Assembly: GCA_037893245.1 (NCBI GenBank)
Contig: JBAIAA010000538.1
Span: 744,001-808,000 of the forward strand
DNA length: 64,000 nucleotides
Direction: 5' to 3'
Origin: Crossaster papposus
Lineage: Eukaryota > Echinodermata > Asteroidea > Velatida > Solasteridae
Shown: positions 60,418-64,000 of the stretch, piece by piece
Numbering within the stretch: position 1 is the first letter of the stretch
Layout of the letters: every line of letters begins with the position of its first letter
Notes under the pieces: model-generated
Database searches by the model: none
Seen by the model: only the letters and a program-made list of their open reading frames with translations
Told to the model about the DNA's origin: nothing
Position numbers and translations under genes: made by a program

Positions 60418-63400
60418 ATGCCCCGGGTCAAATTGCTAATGTTGCCATTCCTGGAGGCCCCCCTCTATCTCCTAACACCCAGCCCCTTCCCGGGGCATGC
60501 TTTCCTTCATGCCCTTATTTGTGGGCGGGGATTGTGTGCACAAACCTATGGCGAATTTGAAACGCGTGTGTTAACGTTACAATTTTCAAAAAATCGAAAT
60601 AAAATACTAACAAAGCATGCCCCGGGTCAAATTGCTAATGTTGCCATTCCTGGAGGCCCCCCTCTATCTCCTAACACCCAGCCCCTTCCCGGGGCATGCT
60701 TTCCTTCATGCCCTTATTTGTGGGCGGGGATTGTGTGCACAAACCTATGGCGAATTTGAAACGCGTGTGTTAACGTTAACATTTTCAGAAAATCGAAATA
60801 AAATACTAACAAAGCATGCCCCGGGTCGAATTGCTAATTTTGCCATTCCTGGAGGCCCCCCTCTATCTCCTAACACCCAGCCCCTTCCCGGGGCATGCTT
60901 TCCTTCATGCCCTTATTTGTGGGCGGGGATTGTGTGCACAAACCTATGGCGAATTTGAAACGCGTGTGTTAACGTTAAAATTTTCAGAAAATCGAAATAA
61001 AATACTAACAAAGCATGCCCCGGGTCAAATTGCAAATTTTGCCATTCCTGGAGGCCCCCCTCTATCTCCTAACACCCAGCCCTTCCCGGGGCATGCTTTC
61101 CTTCATGCCCTTATTTGTGGGCGGGGATTGTGTGCACACACCTATGGGGAATTTGAAACGCGTGTGTTAACGTTAACATTTTCAGAAAATCGAAATAAAA
61201 TACTAACAAAGCATGCCCCGGGTCAAATTGCTAATTTTGCCATTCCTGGAGGCCCCCCTGTATCTCCTAACACCCAGCCCCTTCCCGGGGCATGCTTTCC
61301 TTCATGCCCTTATTTGTGGGCGGGGATTGTGTGCACAAACCTATGGCGAATTTGAAACGCGTGTGTTAACGTTAAAATTTTCAGAAAATCGAAATAAAAT
61401 ACTAACAAAGCATGCCCCGGGTCAAATTGCTAATTTTGCCATTCCTGGAGGCCCCCCTCTATCTCCTAACACCCAGCCCCTTCCCGGGGCATGCTTTCCT
61501 TCATGCCCTTATTTGTGGGCGGGGATTGTGTGCACAAACCTATGGCGAATTTGAAACGCGTGTGTTAACGTTAACATTTTCAGAAAATCGAAATAAAATA
61601 CTAACAAAGCATGCCCCGGGTCAAATTGCTAATTTTGCCATTCCTGGAGGCCCCCCTCTATCTCCTAACACCCAGCCCCTTCCCGGGGCATGCTTTCCTT
61701 CATGCCCTTATTTGTGGGCGGGGATTGTGTGCACAAACCTATGGCGAATTTGAAACGCGTGTGTTAACGTTAATATTTTCAGAAAATCGAAATAAAATAC
61801 TAACAAAGCATGCCCCGGGTCAAATTGCTAATGTTGCCATTCCTGGAGGCCCCCCTCTATCTCCTAACACCCAGCCCCTTCCCGGGGCATGCTTTCCTTA
61901 ATGCCCTTATTTGTGGGTGGGGATTGTGTGCACAAACCTATGGCTAATTTGAAACGCGTGTGTTAACGTTACAATTTTCAGAAAATCGAAATAAAATACT
62001 AACAAAGCATGCCCCGGGTCAAATTGCTAATTTTGCCATTCCTGGAGGCCCCCCTGTATCTCCTAACACCCAGCCCCTTCCCGGGGCATGCTTTCCTTCA
62101 TGCCCTTATTTGTGGGCGGGGATTGTGTGCACAAACCTATGGCGAATTTGAAACGCGTGTGTTAACGTTAACATTTTCAGAAAATCGAAATAAAATACTA
62201 ACAAAGCATGCCCCGGGTCAAATTGCTAATTTTGCCATTGCTGGAGGCCGCCCTCTATCTCCTAACACCCAGCCCCTTCCCGGGGCATGCTTTCCTTCAT
62301 GCCCTTATTTGTGGGCGGGGATTGTGTGCACAAACCTATGGCGAATTTGAAACGCGTGTGTTAACGTTAACATTTTCAGAAAATCGAAATAAAATACTAA
62401 CAAAGCATGCCCCGGGTCAAATTGCTAATGTTGCCATTCCTGGAGGCCCCCCTCTATCTCCTAACACCCAGCCCCTTCCCGGGGCATGCTTTCCTTCATG
62501 ACCTTATTTGTGGGCGGGGATTGTGTGCACAAACCTATGGCGAATTTGAAACGCGTGTGTTAACGTTACAATTTTCAAAAAATCGAAATAAAATACTAAC
62601 AAAGCATGCCCCGGGTCAAATTGCTAATGTTGCCATTCCTGGAGGCCCCCCTCTATCTCCTAACACCCAGCCCCTTCCCGGGGCATGCTTTCCTTCATGC
62701 CCTTATTTGTGGGCGGGGATTGTGTGCACAAACCTATGGCGAATTTGAAACGCGTGTGTTAACGTTAACATTTTCAGAAAATCGAAATAAAATACTAACA
62801 AAGCATGCCCCGGGTCGAATTGCTAATTTTGCCATTCCTGGAGGCCCCCCTCTATCTCCTAACACCCAGCCCCTTCCCGGGGCATGCTTTCCTTCATGCC
62901 CTTATTTGTGGGCGGGGATTGTGTGCACAAACCTATGGCGAATTTGAAACGCGTGTGTTAACGTTAAAATTTTCAGAAAATCGAAATAAAATACTAACAA
63001 AGCATGCCCCGGGTCAAATTGCAAATTTTGCCATTCCTGGAGGCCCCCCTCTATCTCCTAACACCCAGCCCTTCCCGGGGCATGCTTTCCTTCATGCCCT
63101 TATTTGTGGGCGGGGATTGTGTGCACACACCTATGGGGAATTTGAAACGCGTGTGTTAACGTTAACATTTTCAGAAAATCGAAATAAAATACTAACAAAG
63201 CATGCCCCGGGTCAAATTGCTAATTTTGCCATTCCTGGAGGCCCCCCTGTATCTCCTAACACCCAGCCCCTTCCCGGGGCATGCTTTCCTTCATGCCCTT
63301 ATTTGTGGGCGGGGATTGTGTGCACAAACCTATGGCGAATTTGAAACGCGTGTGTTAACGTTAAAATTTTCAGAAAATCGAAATAAAATACTAACAAAGC

Positions 63401-64000
63401 ATGCCCCGGGTCAAATTGCTAATTTTGCCATTCCTGGAGGCCCCCCTCTATCTCCTAACACCCAGCCCCTTCCCGGGGCATGCTTTCCTTCATGCCCTTA
63501 TTTGTGGGCGGGGATTGTGTGCACAAACCTATGGCGAATTTGAAACGCGTGTGTTAACGTTAACATTTTCAGAAAATCGAAATAAAATACTAACAAAGCA
63601 TGCCCCGGGTCAAATTGCTAATTTTGCCATTCCTGGAGGCCCCCCTCTATCTCCTAACACCCAGCCCCTTCCCGGGGCATGCTTTCCTTCATGCCCTTAT
63701 TTGTGGGCGGGGATTGTGTGCACAAACCTATGGCGAATTTGAAACGCGTGTGTTAACGTTAATATTTTCAGAAAATCGAAATAAAATACTAACAAAGCAT
63801 GCCCCGGGTCAAATTGCTAATGTTGCCATTCCTGGAGGCCCCCCTCTATCTCCTAACACCCAGCCCCTTCCCGGGGCATGCTTTCCTTAATGCCCTTATT
63901 TGTGGGTGGGGATTGTGTGCACAAACCTATGGCGAATTTGAAACGCGTGTGTTAACGTTAAAATTTTCAGAAAATCGAAATAAAATACTAACAAAGCATG
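60418..64000 (+). repeat. HOR: 10-monomer unit (1989 bp), one full and one partial copy
   Basis: Copy 1 is 60418-62406; copy 2 starts at 62407 and runs off the window. Shared marks are GGGTCGAATTG, the one-base loss CAGCCCTTCCCGG, CACACACCTATGGGG, CCCCCTGTATC, GTTAATATTTT, and CCTTAATGCCC with GTGGGTGGGG. The one-base loss makes the unit 1989 instead of 1990 bp. An overlapping 2188-bp register (59821 to 62009, 60020 to 62208) shows additional shuffling. Confidence 0.87.

Larger units (their letters stand above)
55292..64000 (+). repeat. Right part of 199-bp satellite array (~44 monomers)
   Basis: The same satellite in the same orientation resumes directly after the mobile element at CTATCTCCTAACACC, the point where the left array stops, and runs to the window end. 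Its monomers carry variants that are rare or absent between about 3 and 50 kb: GCTAATGTTGCC instead of GCTAATTTTGCC, TTTCAAAAAATCG instead of TTTCAGAAAATCG, AATAGAAATAAA and AATCTAAATAAA, and TTTTGCAATTCC. It therefore belongs to a different sequence zone of the same array. Confidence 0.98.

Overview
This window is satellite DNA from a eukaryotic, almost certainly animal, genome. No intact protein-coding gene, rRNA or tRNA is visible. About 59 kb (1-50211 and 55292-64000) is one head-to-tail tandem array of a ~199-bp monomer, roughly 252 copies on the left and 44 on the right, and both window edges lie inside the array. The kinds of mobile-element debris in the one interruption (a non-LTR reverse transcriptase, a PIF/Harbinger transposase with its Myb-like partner, a MITE) point to a metazoan, perhaps a marine invertebrate. 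The species cannot be named from sequence alone.

The array is not uniform. Diagnostic variants divide it into zones. Blocks of 3, 4, 7, 9, 10, 11, 14 and 23 monomers are duplicated as higher-order repeats (HORs), for example 2 x 597 bp at 3990, 2 x 1394 bp at 7372, 2 x 2189 bp at 16724, 2 x 1791 bp at 30455 and 2 x 796 bp at 57433. Each monomer carries a 15-bp inverted repeat around a 61-bp loop, a 14-bp palindrome whose right half is the most variable part of the monomer, and eight CpG sites. Two of three forward frames of the monomer lack stops, so it generates overlapping ~113-codon ORFs that I regard as artefacts.

At 50212-55291 a 5080-bp element with long terminal inverted repeats splits one monomer and is flanked by a 3-bp duplication (CTA). 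Its inverted repeats are built of ~291-bp tandem subrepeats, a foldback-like design, and I recognise no transposase of its own. Its interior is a nest of older elements. A decayed non-LTR retrotransposon RT (51246-52485) is interrupted by ~385 bp of unknown sequence. A 991-bp PIF/Harbinger deletion derivative (52539-53529) holds a transposase N-terminal fragment facing a Myb-like fragment. A 269-bp MITE-like element (54168-54436) sits inside one of the host element's own subrepeats.

The likely order of events is satellite amplification into HORs, then insertion of the long-TIR element into a recognisable monomer type. The outer ~300 bp of its TIRs differ at only two positions and the element is not multiplied with the array, so the insertion is late relative to local amplification.
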